Notes: a model not told the origin generated them from the letters alone. Shown: positions 43,366 to 52,198, counted from the first letter of the stretch. The stretch: DNA of 64,000 bases from Rhizobium sp. P32RR-XVIII (GCF_012641395.1 NZ_JABAIH010000008.1:186001-250000); one strand, 5' to 3'. A program made the numbers and translations.

Positions 43366-43690
43366 CGGCACGCTCCGCTTCGACGCTTCGCAGCACCACT
43401 GCACCGACCGGACAACTCGCAACGCACTCGCCGCACCCGGTGCAGATCGTCTCATCGATGGTCGGAACGAACGGCCCGCCCAAGCGCGGGCGAAAATTGA
43501 TTGCCTGTTTAGGGCAGACGTCCCTGCAACACTGACAGGCGACGCAATTCATTCCCAGACATCGCTCGCCTATCGTTGCTATGAGAGGCAACGAGGCGGC
43601 ATCGGCAGTCGCACCAGATCGAAGCGCGCCGTCCGGATGGGCACAGTGGCCGCCCAGAAGTTGTCTCCGCGAAAGCAATCTCGTCGCCAT
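43358..43690 (-). CDS. napF: Ferredoxin-type protein NapF
   Basis: The 110-residue cytoplasmic iron-sulfur protein starts with MATRLLSRRQLLGG, the usual NapF opening. It carries cysteine clusters CLGMNCVACQCCRDVCP and CTGCGECVASCP. NapF helps mature NapA. GAAGG eight bases upstream supports the ATG at 43690; an ATG at 43696 is the alternative. The family normally has three clusters over about 160 residues, so this short version with two visible clusters is reduced. Its upstream part overlaps the extended napE frame. Confidence 0.82.
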   Translation of the reverse strand: MATRLLSRRQLLGGHCAHPDGALRSGATADAASLPLIATIGERCLGMNCVACQCCRDVCPKQAINFRPRLGGPFVPTIDETICTGCGECVASCPVGAVVLRSVEAERADV

Positions 43691-43889
43691 GGCCATCGCC
43701 TTCAATGCCCCGGAGGCCGGGAGGGCCGAAAATGATCTGGAAGATCCAGACCAAGAAACCGTAGCCACCGACGAAAGCGACGGCCAGAATAGGCCAAACT
43801 CCAAAGGCAAGGCTCAAAAAAATCAGGAGTTCCGCCTTGCGTGTGCGCGGAGCGCCGAGCCTTCGGTTGCTATTCGCTGGAACAACCAT
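43509..43889 (-). CDS. napE: NapE, with an abnormal C-terminal extension
   Basis: The first 58 residues match NapE, a small membrane protein of the nap operon: a membrane helix over FLSLAFGVWPILAVAFVGGY, then FLVWIFQIIFGPPG. NapE usually ends right after GPPG. Here the frame continues for another 68 residues, reading out of frame across napF to 43509. A TGA at 43702-43704 lies just downstream in another frame. The normal stop was probably lost by a one-base indel in the C-rich stretch, unless the assembly is wrong there. GGAAGGGG precedes the ATG. Confidence 0.72.
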   Translation of the reverse strand: MVVPANSNRRLGAPRTRKAELLIFLSLAFGVWPILAVAFVGGYGFLVWIFQIIFGPPGLRGIEGDGHGDEIAFAETTSGRPLCPSGRRASIWCDCRCRLVASHSNDRRAMSGNELRRLSVLQGRLP

Positions 43890-44248
43890 TCGGGCCCCTT
43901 CCAGAATTGAATGCTCGCCTGACCAACCTCTTGGGATGGCACCAGCAAAGATAACAAGGAAATGAACCGAGCCTATGTAGCATCACGTAGACTCTATGGA
44001 AGCCTAGCCGGTCTGGGGGCGTCGATTGTGAGCGCATACCCAAGCACCCACCGGTTGGAGCGCGCTCTCATCGACGTCGAAGTCCGCAGGTCAGGCATGG
44101 CGCCCATGCCGGGCCATCGCCAATATGATCCATGCTTCAATTGTCCGGCTTTTGTCCGTGCATCCTCGCAGGCAGCCAGGCCCGAAAAGCTTGCGACGCG
44201 GCCCGTTCGCTTTTCGGCCATACGCGCGCAGTTTGTCGCACCCATACA

Positions 44249-44265
44249 ACATACAGAATGTATGT
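44249..44265. promoter_or_regulatory. Palindrome ACATAC-N5-GTATGT upstream of cyoA
   Basis: Perfect six-base arms ACATAC and GTATGT flank AGAAT. CCATACAA stands just to the left (44242-44249). The half-site ATGTATG (44258-44264) is the same as that in the mocR promoter at 57188-57194. It is likely part of an operator for the MocR-type protein, upstream of the cyo promoter. Confidence 0.5.
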
Positions 44266-44314
44266 GTTGATTGCCTGATATTTTGCTGGTACCGCATACG
44301 CAGCAATCCGATAA

Positions 44315-44338
44315 ATGTATGGTTATAGAGCATATAAT
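44315..44338 (+). promoter_or_regulatory. cyoA promoter: ATGTATGG octamer and TATAAT
   Basis: ATGTATGG (44315-44322) is identical to the octamers at 57188, 57221 and 58320. It lies ten bases upstream of a perfect TATAAT (44333-44338), so a bound protein would touch RNA polymerase. If TATAAT is the -10, transcription starts near 44345. That argues for the GTG at 44430 over the ATG at 44337 as the start of CyoA. Confidence 0.5.
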
Positions 44339-44429
44339 GTCTGAAAAATGTACGGGCGATATCGTCGCCGGCCGCCGGGAAGGACGGCTCTTCTCTTCGC
44401 GGCCTCGCGCCATCGAAGGCAAGGGCGGT

Positions 44430-45359
44430 GTGCATACTGACCTCTTCCGGTGGTTTCGGCATGCGACGTTGTTTTTCTTGCTTCTCCCGCTGACCGCTTG
44501 CAACAACATCCAGCTCATGGCCCCGAAGGGCGACATCGGTGCTCAGGAGAGGACGCTGATCCTCGTCGCGCTCGGGCTGATGCTGCTCGTGGTCATCCCC
44601 GTCATGGTTTTGACCGTGTACTTCGCCTGGCGATACCGAGCCAGCAACACCAAGGCGACCTATGCGCCGACCTGGGCGCATTCGACCGCCATCGAGGCGG
44701 TGGTCTGGACGATCCCGTGCCTGATTGTCGGCATTCTCGCGGTGATGATCTGGGAGACGACCCATTCACTCGATCCATACAAGCCGCTCGAATCGAACGC
44801 CAAGCCCGTTCGCGTCGAGGTTGTCGCGCTGAACTGGAAATGGCTGTTCATCTACCCTGACTACGGCATCGCTTCCGTCAATCACTTGGCAATCCCGGTC
44901 GATACGCCGATCAGTTTCAAGCTCACGGCGGAATCGATGATGAACTCCTTCTTCATCCCTCAGCTCGGCAGCCAGATCTATGCCATGGCCGGAATGCAGA
45001 CCCAGCTGCACCTCATCGCCAACGAGCCGGGCACCTATGAAGGGCTGTCCTCGGCCTTCAGTGGCCCCGGCTTCTCCGACATGCATTTCGACGTCGCTGC
45101 AACAAGTGCGGATACGTTCGCGGATTGGGTCAATCAGGTGAAGACCTCGCCGCTGAAACTCGACGCCGCCAACTACCAGTCCCTGGAGCAGCCGAGCATC
45201 AAGAACCCCGTCGCGCTCTATGCCAGCGTCGAGCCCGGCCTCTTCGACACGGTTGTCAACCGGTACATGGCCGACCGCATGCCGGAGATGGCGCGCGACG
45301 CCAGCACCGACATCTGCACCGCTGAAACCCCTTATCCGCTCGCCTGGAACAAGAACTGA
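44430..45359 (+). CDS. cyoA: Cytochrome bo3 ubiquinol oxidase subunit II
   Basis: The CyoA subunit is about 309 residues from the GTG at 44430. That start gives a proper lipoprotein signal (FFLLLPLTAC). The ATG at 44337 would add 31 residues before it. Two membrane helices follow (LILVALGLMLLVVIPVMVL and AVVWTIPCLIVGILAVMIW), then a periplasmic cupredoxin domain. It lacks the CuA ligands, as in quinol oxidases, and keeps MNSFFIPQLGSQIYAMAGMQ. It is the first gene of cyoABCD, and its stop overlaps the cyoB ATG. Confidence 0.92.
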   Translation: MHTDLFRWFRHATLFFLLLPLTACNNIQLMAPKGDIGAQERTLILVALGLMLLVVIPVMVLTVYFAWRYRASNTKATYAPTWAHSTAIEAVVWTIPCLIVGILAVMIWETTHSLDPYKPLESNAKPVRVEVVALNWKWLFIYPDYGIASVNHLAIPVDTPISFKLTAESMMNSFFIPQLGSQIYAMAGMQTQLHLIANEPGTYEGLSSAFSGPGFSDMHFDVAATSADTFADWVNQVKTSPLKLDAANYQSLEQPSIKNPVALYASVEPGLFDTVVNRYMADRMPEMARDASTDICTAETPYPLAWNKN

Positions 45360-47335
45360 TGCTTGGTAAACTCACTCTCGATGCCGTCCCCCTCCATGAG
45401 CCCATCATCATGGGGACTGGCGCAGTCGTCGCCCTTCTCGGCGTGGGCCTCCTCGCCTGGATCACCTATAACGGCTGGTGGAAATATCTCTGGACAGAAT
45501 GGATCACCTCCGTCGATCACAAGAAGATCGGCGTGATGTATTTCGGCCTCGGGCTGGTCATGCTGCTGCGCGGCTTTGCCGACGCCATCATGATGCGCGC
45601 CCAGCAGGCGATCGCCAGCAACGATGCCGCCGGCTATCTCCCGCCGCATCACTACGATCAGATATTCACCGCCCATGGCGTGATCATGATCTTCTTCGTG
45701 GCGACACCTTTTATCCTCGGCCTGATGAACGTTGTCGTGCCGCTGCAGCTCGGCGCTCGCGACGTCGCCTATCCCTTCGTCAACTCGCTGGGCTTCTGGC
45801 TGTCGGCAGTCGGTGCCGCCCTGGTCATGATCTCCATGTTCGTCGGTGACTTCGCCGCTACCGGCTGGGTTGCCTATCCGCCGCTCTCCGAGCTCGGCTA
45901 CAGCCCGACGGTCGGGGTCGACTATTACATATGGTCGCTGCAGGTCTCCGGCCTCGGCACGACTCTTGCCGGCATCAATTTCGTGGTGACCATCCTGCGC
46001 ATGCGCGCGCCGGGCATGGACCTGATGAAAATGCCGGTGTTCGTCTGGACGGCACTGATCACCAACATCCTGATCGTCGCGATCTTCCCGGTCTTGACCG
46101 CGACCCTCGCGCTGCTTGCCGCAGACCGCTACTTCGACATGCATTTCTTCACCAACGAGCTTGGTGGCAATGCGATGATGTACATCAACCTCATCTGGGT
46201 TTGGGGCCATCCCGAGGTCTATGTGCTGATCCTGCCCTGCTTCGGCGTCTATTCCGAGGTGATCGCGACCTTCTCCGGCAAGCCGCTCTTCGGCTACAAG
46301 TCAATGGTCTACGCCACCTCGTCGATCGGCATCCTCTCCTTCTTCGTCTGGCTGCACCACTTCTTCACCATGGGCTCGGGGGCCAACGTCAATGCCTTCT
46401 TCGGCATCATGACGACGATCATCTCCATCCCGACCGGGGTGAAGCTGTTCAACTGGCTGTTCACGATGTACCGCGGCCGCATCCGCTTCCATTCGGCCAC
46501 GCTCTGGACCATCGGCTTCATGGTGACCTTCACCGTCGGCGGCATGACTGGCGTGCTGCTTGCCGTCCCCGGCGCCGATTTTGTCCTGCACAACAGCCTG
46601 TTCCTGGTCGCCCACTTCCACAACGTCATCATCGGCGGCGTCGTCTTCGGCTGCCTCGCCGGTATGAGCTTCTGGTTCCCCAAGGTCTTCGGCTTCACCC
46701 TGAACGAATTCTGGGGGAAGGTCTCCTTCTGGTGCTGGATGATCGGCTATTGGCTCGCCTTCACGCCGCTTTACATCCTCGGCCTGGATGGAATGACGCG
46801 CCGCATGAACCATTATGACGTGCCCGGGTGGCACCCCTATCTGGTGGTGGCGCTGATCGGTGCAGTGATCATCGGCGTCGGCATCCTCGCCATTTTGATC
46901 CAGCTCTTCGTCAGCATCCGAGACCGCAAGCAGAACCGCGACGTCACCGGCGATCCCTGGGACGCGCGCAGCCTGGAATGGGCGACCGCCTCGCCGGCCC
47001 CCTTCTACAACTTCGCCCATGTCCCAAGGATCACCTCGCTCGAACAGCATTGGGAAAACAAGCAGACCGGCCGCGCCAACGAGCGGGCGTGGGAATACGA
47101 GGACATCCATATGCCGCGCAACACAGGGGCCGGCTTCGTGATCTCCGCCTTCAGCTTCGTCCTCTGCTTTGCGCTCATCTGGCACATGTGGGTCTTCGCC
47201 GCCATCGGTCTGCTCGGCATGGTCGGCACTTTCATCGCCCGGTCCTACGACCGGGACGTCGACTACTACGTGCCGGCGGCGGAAGTCGCCCGCATCGAAA
47301 ACGCACGCTTCGCCCTGTTGCGAAAGGGAGCATGA
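45359..47335 (+). CDS. cyoB: Cytochrome bo3 ubiquinol oxidase subunit I
   Basis: The 658-residue catalytic subunit is a heme-copper oxidase with about 15 membrane helices. It binds low-spin heme b, heme o3 and CuB. Visible ligands include the histidine in AHGVIMIFF, the cross-linked His-Tyr pair in WGHPEVYVLILP, the CuB histidine pair in WLHHFFTMG and the heme histidines in AHFHNVIIGG. It reduces oxygen to water with ubiquinol and pumps protons. This active site is cyanide-sensitive, unlike the bd-type oxidase encoded at 52339-54782. The ATG overlaps the cyoA stop. Confidence 0.94.
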   Translation: MLGKLTLDAVPLHEPIIMGTGAVVALLGVGLLAWITYNGWWKYLWTEWITSVDHKKIGVMYFGLGLVMLLRGFADAIMMRAQQAIASNDAAGYLPPHHYDQIFTAHGVIMIFFVATPFILGLMNVVVPLQLGARDVAYPFVNSLGFWLSAVGAALVMISMFVGDFAATGWVAYPPLSELGYSPTVGVDYYIWSLQVSGLGTTLAGINFVVTILRMRAPGMDLMKMPVFVWTALITNILIVAIFPVLTATLALLAADRYFDMHFFTNELGGNAMMYINLIWVWGHPEVYVLILPCFGVYSEVIATFSGKPLFGYKSMVYATSSIGILSFFVWLHHFFTMGSGANVNAFFGIMTTIISIPTGVKLFNWLFTMYRGRIRFHSATLWTIGFMVTFTVGGMTGVLLAVPGADFVLHNSLFLVAHFHNVIIGGVVFGCLAGMSFWFPKVFGFTLNEFWGKVSFWCWMIGYWLAFTPLYILGLDGMTRRMNHYDVPGWHPYLVVALIGAVIIGVGILAILIQLFVSIRDRKQNRDVTGDPWDARSLEWATASPAPFYNFAHVPRITSLEQHWENKQTGRANERAWEYEDIHMPRNTGAGFVISAFSFVLCFALIWHMWVFAAIGLLGMVGTFIARSYDRDVDYYVPAAEVARIENARFALLRKGA

Positions 47336-47338
47336 CCG

Positions 47339-47962
47339 ATGAACATCCTCGTTAAATCCACCCACGGAAGCAGCCACTCACCGGTTCAGCACGACCATGA
47401 ACACGATAGCGGTGCCAACACCGTGCTCGGATTCTGGATCTACCTGATGAGCGACTGCCTCATCTTCGCGACGCTGTTCGCCACTTTCGGCGTGCTCGCC
47501 GCGAACACCGCCGGGGCGCCCGGCGGGAGGGAACTGTTCGATCTTCCGTATGTGGCGATCGAGACCGTGGTGCTACTGGTCAGCAGCTTCACCTTCGGCA
47601 TGGCCGGCTTGCAAATGCAGGCCGGTGCGAAGGAGAAGGTCATTCAGTGGCTCGCCATCACCTTCGTCTTCGGCGCCGTCTTCATCGCCATGGAAGTGCA
47701 TGAATTCCTGGCTCTCATCCAGGAAGGCGCCGGCCCGGACCGCAGCGCCTTCCTGTCGGCCTATTTCACGCTGGTCGGCACGCACGGCCTGCATGTGACG
47801 GCCGGTCTCCTCTGGCTCGCAACGATGATGCACCAGGTCTCGCGCTTCGGCCTCGATCATGTCGTCCGCCGCCGGCTCGCCTGCCTCAGCCTCTTCTGGC
47901 ACTTCCTCGACCTGGTCTGGATCTGCGTCTTCACCTTCGTCTATCTGCGCGGGGTTCTGTAA
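47339..47962 (+). CDS. cyoC: Cytochrome bo3 ubiquinol oxidase subunit III
   Basis: The 207-residue membrane protein has five helices of the heme-copper oxidase subunit III family: FWIYLMSDCLIFATLFATFG, VALLV-type second helix, and the end segment HFLDLVWICVFTFVYLRGVL. It stabilises subunit I. The gene starts three bases after cyoB and its stop overlaps the cyoD ATG. Confidence 0.92.
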   Translation: MNILVKSTHGSSHSPVQHDHEHDSGANTVLGFWIYLMSDCLIFATLFATFGVLAANTAGAPGGRELFDLPYVAIETVVLLVSSFTFGMAGLQMQAGAKEKVIQWLAITFVFGAVFIAMEVHEFLALIQEGAGPDRSAFLSAYFTLVGTHGLHVTAGLLWLATMMHQVSRFGLDHVVRRRLACLSLFWHFLDLVWICVFTFVYLRGVL

Positions 47963-48330
47963 TGTCTCATCCCTCTTCCCACACCAGTTCCGGGGCATCG
48001 CACGCCAGCCTGAAATCCTATGTGATCGGTTTCGTGCTGTCGCTCTTGCTGACCGGCCTCTCCTTCGGCGCCGTCATGAGCGGCCTCGTTCCCGGTGATG
48101 CCATCCTGCCGGCGATCACCGTCCTCGCCGTAGTGCAGCTCATCGTGCAACTCGTCTTCTTCCTGCATCTCGGCACCAGCCCGGAGCAGCGCAACAACAC
48201 GACGATCTTCCTCCTGACGATCATGCTGATCGCCATCATCGTCAGTGGCTCGCTCTGGGTCATCCACAACGCCAACGTCAACATGATGCCGACAAGCATG
48301 ACGATCGAACGCGCGAAGGTACGCGACTAG
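47962..48330 (+). CDS. cyoD: Cytochrome bo3 ubiquinol oxidase subunit IV
   Basis: The 122-residue subunit has three membrane helices (SYVIGFVLSLLLTGLSFGAV, AVVQLIVQLVFFLHL, and FLLTIMLIAIIVSGSLWVIH). It matches CyoD in length and pattern and helps CuB assembly. It ends the oxidase genes, and hemA follows 67 bases later on the same strand. No heme O synthase gene (cyoE) is next to it, so heme O must come from elsewhere. Confidence 0.92.
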   Translation: MSHPSSHTSSGASHASLKSYVIGFVLSLLLTGLSFGAVMSGLVPGDAILPAITVLAVVQLIVQLVFFLHLGTSPEQRNNTTIFLLTIMLIAIIVSGSLWVIHNANVNMMPTSMTIERAKVRD

Positions 48331-48397
48331 CAACCGTTCACATCCCCAAAAGCCGCTGGATCGCCTGTGTTGCGAGGCGGCAGAAAAGAGCAAGGCC

Positions 48398-49621
48398 ATG
48401 GACTATGCCGCAAGATTTGAGGCCCTCATCAAGGAACTGAAGCTCGACGGCCGCTACCGGACCTTCGCCGAGCTGGAACGGATCGCCGGCGAATTCCCGA
48501 GCGCACTCTGGCATGGCCCGACGGGCGAGACCCGCCGCGTGACCGTCTGGTGCAGCAACGACTATCTCGGCATGGGCCAGCACCCGGACGTGCTTGCCGC
48601 CATGCATGCGGCGATCGACGATTTCGGCGCCGGAACCGGCGGCACGCGCAACATCTCGGGCACCAACCGCCAGCATGTTGCGCTGGAAACGGAACTCGCC
48701 GACCTGCACGGCAAGGAGGCGGCGCTGATCTTCACCTCGGGCTGGATTTCGAATCTTGCTGCTCTCAGCACGCTCGGCAAGCTGCTGCCCGGCTGCGCCA
48801 TTTTCTCCGATGCGCTGAACCACAATTCGATGATCGAGGGCATCCGCCGCTCCGGCGCGGAGCGCTTCATCTTCCGCCACAACGACCCCGCCCATCTCGA
48901 CGAGCTGATGAGCGAGATCGATCCGGCACGGCCGAAGATCGTCGCCTTCGAGAGCGTCTACAGCATGGACGGCGATATCGCGCCGATCGCCGCCATCTGC
49001 GACGTCGCCGAAAAGCATGGTGCCATCACCTATCTCGACGAGGTTCACGCCGTCGGTCTCTATGGTGCCCATGGCGGCGGCGTTGCCGAGCAACAGGGCG
49101 TCGCCGCGCGGCTGACGATCATCGAGGGGACGCTCGCCAAGGCCTTCGGCGTCATGGGCGGCTATATTACCGGGCCGGCGCTGCTGATGGACGTCGTGCG
49201 CAGTTTTGCCGACAGTTTCATCTTCACTACGTCCATGTGCCCGCATCTCGCCGCAGGCGCGCTTGCGGCCGTACAGCACCTGAAGGCGCATCCCGAGGAG
49301 CGGGCGGAGCAGCAGGCGAATGTCCGGCAGTTGAAGGCGATGCTGGCGGAAGCCGACATGCCGGTCCTCGACAGCCCGAGCCACATCCTGCCGCTGATCA
49401 TCGGCGATGCGCATCTGTGCCGCCAGACCAGCGAGCTGCTGCTCGCCCGTCACAACATCTATGTCCAGCCGATCAACTATCCGACGGTGGCGCGGGGCCA
49501 GGAACGGCTGAGGATCACGCCGACGCCCTTCCACACGGAACCGCACATGCGCGCCCTTGTCGAAGGCCTCGTCGACGTTCGCGACCGGCTCGGCTGGCAC
49601 GGCCGTCGGGCGGCAGCCTGA
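48398..49621 (+). CDS. hemA: 5-aminolevulinate synthase
   Basis: The 407-residue PLP enzyme condenses glycine and succinyl-CoA, the first step of the alphaproteobacterial C4 heme route. Its glycine-rich region is FGAGTGGTRNISGTNR near residue 77. A cofactor aspartate lies in YLDEVHAVGLYG near 214 and the Schiff-base lysine in IEGTLAKAFGVMGGY near 249. It sits between cyoABCD and the sulfite-reductase fusion, so it is probably an additional, locally regulated copy. It would supply heme to the two oxidases and tetrapyrrole for siroheme. Confidence 0.92.
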   Translation: MDYAARFEALIKELKLDGRYRTFAELERIAGEFPSALWHGPTGETRRVTVWCSNDYLGMGQHPDVLAAMHAAIDDFGAGTGGTRNISGTNRQHVALETELADLHGKEAALIFTSGWISNLAALSTLGKLLPGCAIFSDALNHNSMIEGIRRSGAERFIFRHNDPAHLDELMSEIDPARPKIVAFESVYSMDGDIAPIAAICDVAEKHGAITYLDEVHAVGLYGAHGGGVAEQQGVAARLTIIEGTLAKAFGVMGGYITGPALLMDVVRSFADSFIFTTSMCPHLAAGALAAVQHLKAHPEERAEQQANVRQLKAMLAEADMPVLDSPSHILPLIIGDAHLCRQTSELLLARHNIYVQPINYPTVARGQERLRITPTPFHTEPHMRALVEGLVDVRDRLGWHGRRAAA

Positions 49622-49658
49622 TTTCTTACGTTGGTTTCTTGCAAAGGGAGGGACGGAT

Positions 49659-51671
49659 ATGCCCGCACACCTGATTACCGCCAACCGGCTCGCCGATGGC
49701 GTTGCCGTCTGGCTCGACGCCAGAGAGCGCTGGACCGAAGAGATCGAGAGGGCCATGCCCGTTGATGAGGAAGGGCTTGCCGCATCTTTGGAGACCGCCC
49801 GCCTCAGCGAACGCGGCAATATCGTCGTCGACGTGCGCGAGATCGGCGCCGATGAAACAGACGGGGAATGGAGGGCGAGCGTTAGGCGCGAACGCCTGCG
49901 CGGCAGCGGCCCGAGCGTGCGCCCCGACCTGGCGAAGAAGGCACCGGCCGCGCAATGGGCGGAGCCGCCCTTTCCGGAGCCGCCCTCGGCCTCCTCGGTT
50001 TCGCCCTACGCCGGCATCTACCGTTATGACGAGTACGACCGGCAGTTCCTACGCGACCGCGCCGAACAGTTCCGCCGGCAGGTGGACCGGCGGCTTGCCG
50101 GCGAACTCAGCGAGGAGGAGTTCAAGCCGCTCAGGCTGATGAACGGTCTTTATTTGCAGCTTCATGGCTACATGCTGCGGGTCGCCCTGCCCTATGGCGT
50201 GCTCAGCGCCGCGCAGATGCGCCAGCTCGCCTATGTCGCCCGGCACTACGACCGCGGCTACGGACATTTCACCACGCGGCAAAACATCCAGTTCAACTGG
50301 CCGCGGCTCAAGGATGCGCCGGATATCCTGGCGATCCTGGCCGAAGCCGACCTGCATGCGATCCAGACCAGCGGCAATTGCGTGCGCAATGTCACGACCG
50401 ACCATTTCGCCGGGGCCGCCGCCGAGGAGGTGGTCGATCCGCGGCTTTATGCCGAGATCCTCCGACAATGGTCGACCGATCATCCGGAGTTCACCTACCT
50501 GCCGCGCAAGTTCAAGATCGCCATCACCGGCAGCCCTCAGGACCGGGCGGCCGTGCGCGTACACGACATCGGCATCTTGGCAAGCCGCAATGCCGCTGGC
50601 GAACCGGGCTTCACCATCTATGCCGGCGGCGGTCTCGGCCGCACGCCAGTCGTCGGCACCAAGGTGCGCGACTGGCTGCCCGTTCGCGACCTCCTGCGCT
50701 ATGTCGAGGCGATCCTGCGCGTCTACAATGCGCTCGGCCGGCGCGACAACATCTACAAAGCCCGCATCAAGATCCTGTTGCGCGAGATGAAGCCCGAAAA
50801 TTTCATCCGGATGATAGAGGAGGAATTCGCTGGTCTGCCGGCGGATCACTGCGTGCTGGAAGACGAGATCGTGGAAGCCGTCGCCGCCCGCTTCGTTCCG
50901 CCGCCTTTCGAGAATCTGCCGCGCCATTCGGCCACGCTCGACCACGCTCTCGCCGAGGACCGCGCCTTCCGCGCCTGGGTGAAAACCAATACGCATCCGC
51001 ACCGGCAGGCGGGCTATATATCAGCCGTCGTTTCGCTGAAGCCCGTCGGCGGCATCCCAGGCGACGTCAGTGCCGAAGAGATGGAGGCTGTCGCCGATCT
51101 TGCCGACCGGCATTCCTTCGGCGAGATCCGCGTCTCCCACGAGCAGAACCTCGTGTTGCCGCATGTGCGCAAGAACGATCTGCATACCCTCTGGAAGGGC
51201 TTGGTTGCAGCCGGGCTTGCGAGCGGCAATGTCGGGCTGATCACCGATATCATCGCCTGTCCCGGCATGGACTATTGCAGCCTTGCCACCGCACGCTCCA
51301 TTCCCGTCGCGCAGCGCATCGCCGAGCGTTTCGCCGATCCCGAACGCCAGCAGGAGATAGGGGCGATCGATCTCAACATCTCCGGCTGCATCAATGCCTG
51401 CGGTCATCACCATGTCGGCCATATCGGCCTGCTCGGCGTCGACAAGAACGGCGAGGAAGTCTACCAGATCACCCTCGGCGGCTCGGCCGACGACAGGGCG
51501 TCGATCGGCAGCATCATCGGCCCTTCCGTCTCCTCCGAAAATGTCGTCGATGCCATCGAGGCGATCGTCGATGCCTATCTCGGCAACCGCATCGAGGGCG
51601 AAGCGTTCATCGACACTTACCGGCGGCTCGGCGCAACCCCCTTCAAGGAGGCCGTCTATGGCGCTGATTAA
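49659..51671 (+). CDS. cysI: DUF2849-sulfite/nitrite reductase fusion (CysI-like)
   Basis: This 670-residue protein fuses two units usually encoded by adjacent genes in rhizobia. Residues 1-90 are DUF2849 (ITANRLADGVAVWL to RERLRGSGPSVRPDL). A Pro-rich linker leads to a CysI-type hemoprotein from about residue 118 (GIYRYDEYDRQFL). Siroheme and [4Fe-4S] cysteines are in CPGMDYC near 534 and SGCINACGHHH near 575, with the siroheme-site arginine stretch GHFTTRQNIQFNW near 206. It should reduce sulfite to sulfide (nitrite is an alternative). The ATG at 49659 follows AAAGGGAGG; a longer frame overlapping hemA is less likely. The DUF934 gene follows with a 14-base overlap. Confidence 0.9.
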   Translation: MPAHLITANRLADGVAVWLDARERWTEEIERAMPVDEEGLAASLETARLSERGNIVVDVREIGADETDGEWRASVRRERLRGSGPSVRPDLAKKAPAAQWAEPPFPEPPSASSVSPYAGIYRYDEYDRQFLRDRAEQFRRQVDRRLAGELSEEEFKPLRLMNGLYLQLHGYMLRVALPYGVLSAAQMRQLAYVARHYDRGYGHFTTRQNIQFNWPRLKDAPDILAILAEADLHAIQTSGNCVRNVTTDHFAGAAAEEVVDPRLYAEILRQWSTDHPEFTYLPRKFKIAITGSPQDRAAVRVHDIGILASRNAAGEPGFTIYAGGGLGRTPVVGTKVRDWLPVRDLLRYVEAILRVYNALGRRDNIYKARIKILLREMKPENFIRMIEEEFAGLPADHCVLEDEIVEAVAARFVPPPFENLPRHSATLDHALAEDRAFRAWVKTNTHPHRQAGYISAVVSLKPVGGIPGDVSAEEMEAVADLADRHSFGEIRVSHEQNLVLPHVRKNDLHTLWKGLVAAGLASGNVGLITDIIACPGMDYCSLATARSIPVAQRIAERFADPERQQEIGAIDLNISGCINACGHHHVGHIGLLGVDKNGEEVYQITLGGSADDRASIGSIIGPSVSSENVVDAIEAIVDAYLGNRIEGEAFIDTYRRLGATPFKEAVYGAD

Positions 51672-52143
51672 TCAGCTGGGGAACGAGATTCCCGACCGCT
51701 GGATCTATCCGGAGGCAGGTGAGCAAGGTTCGCTCGGGCCGTACCGGATCGCATCGTTCGATGTGTTGCAGGAATTCGGTGCGGTATCCATCGAGGCACG
51801 ACCGGCCGGCATTCTGCTGTCGCCGGAGACCTCGCCGGACCTTCTGGCGCCGTTTCTCGATCAGATTGATCTAGTGGTCATTCCATTTCCGAAGTTCCGC
51901 GACGGACGCGGTTTTACGGCGGCCCGTTCGCTGCGGCAGCGCCATGGCTTCATGGGCGATGTTCGAGCCATCGGCCACATCCTCCCGGATCAGCTTTTAT
52001 TGCTGGCGCAATGTGGTTTCACGTCTATCGTAACCCCCGCCGAGCATCCACCTGCACAATGGCAGCAGGCAAGTTCTGCCAGCACGGCGGAAGGCGAACG
52101 TCCTCAGCCGCTCCTGCAGCGGCTCGTGAAACGCGGGAATTGA
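51658..52143 (+). CDS. DUF934 protein, sulfite-reduction accessory
   Basis: The 161-residue protein has the DUF934 pattern RPAGILLSPETSPD, LVVIPFPKFRDGRGFTAARS, and LRQRHGFMGDVRAIGHILPD. This family is nearly always encoded directly downstream of CysI-type sulfite reductases in proteobacteria and is presumed to help that step; its biochemistry is unknown. The ATG lies within the last codons of the reductase gene, so translation is coupled. A hairpin follows before the convergent DUF2474 gene. Confidence 0.86.
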   Translation: MALINQLGNEIPDRWIYPEAGEQGSLGPYRIASFDVLQEFGAVSIEARPAGILLSPETSPDLLAPFLDQIDLVVIPFPKFRDGRGFTAARSLRQRHGFMGDVRAIGHILPDQLLLLAQCGFTSIVTPAEHPPAQWQQASSASTAEGERPQPLLQRLVKRGN

Positions 52144-52152
52144 AACCATTCG

Positions 52153-52176
52153 GGAGGCGTGCGATGAGCCGCCTCC
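52153..52176. terminator. Possible bidirectional terminator hairpin
   Basis: GGAGGCG (52153-52159) and CGCCTCC (52170-52176) form a perfect seven-base stem with a ten-base loop between the convergent DUF934 and DUF2474 genes. It has no T-run on either side, so factor-dependent or weak termination is more likely. Confidence 0.4.
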
Positions 52177-52198
52177 AGTCGCACCCGCCGCCATAAGG

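Larger units (their letters stand above)
43890..44429. other. Divergent region between nap and cyo operons
   Basis: This 540-base region should hold the promoters of napEFDABC and cyoABCD. The left half is GC-rich with no recognised gene; a 102-codon plus-strand frame (43962-44270) has no family resemblance. The right part (44240-44340) is AT-rich with palindromic CATAC/GTATG elements, a TATAAT box and one ATGTATGG octamer, listed separately. No clear FNR box was found. Confidence 0.5.

Noticed and set aside
43962..44270. 102-codon plus-strand frame between nap and cyo
   Set aside because: AAGGA is too close to the ATG, no family is recognisable, and the frame lies in the divergent promoter region.
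44267..44280. FNR-type box (TTGAT-N4-TGATA)
   Set aside because: Only one half matches the TTGAT-N4-ATCAA consensus, so I do not claim oxygen control by FNR here.
45332..46210. 292-codon minus-strand frame opposite cyoB
   Set aside because: Histidine- and aspartate-rich shadow of a conserved oxidase gene.
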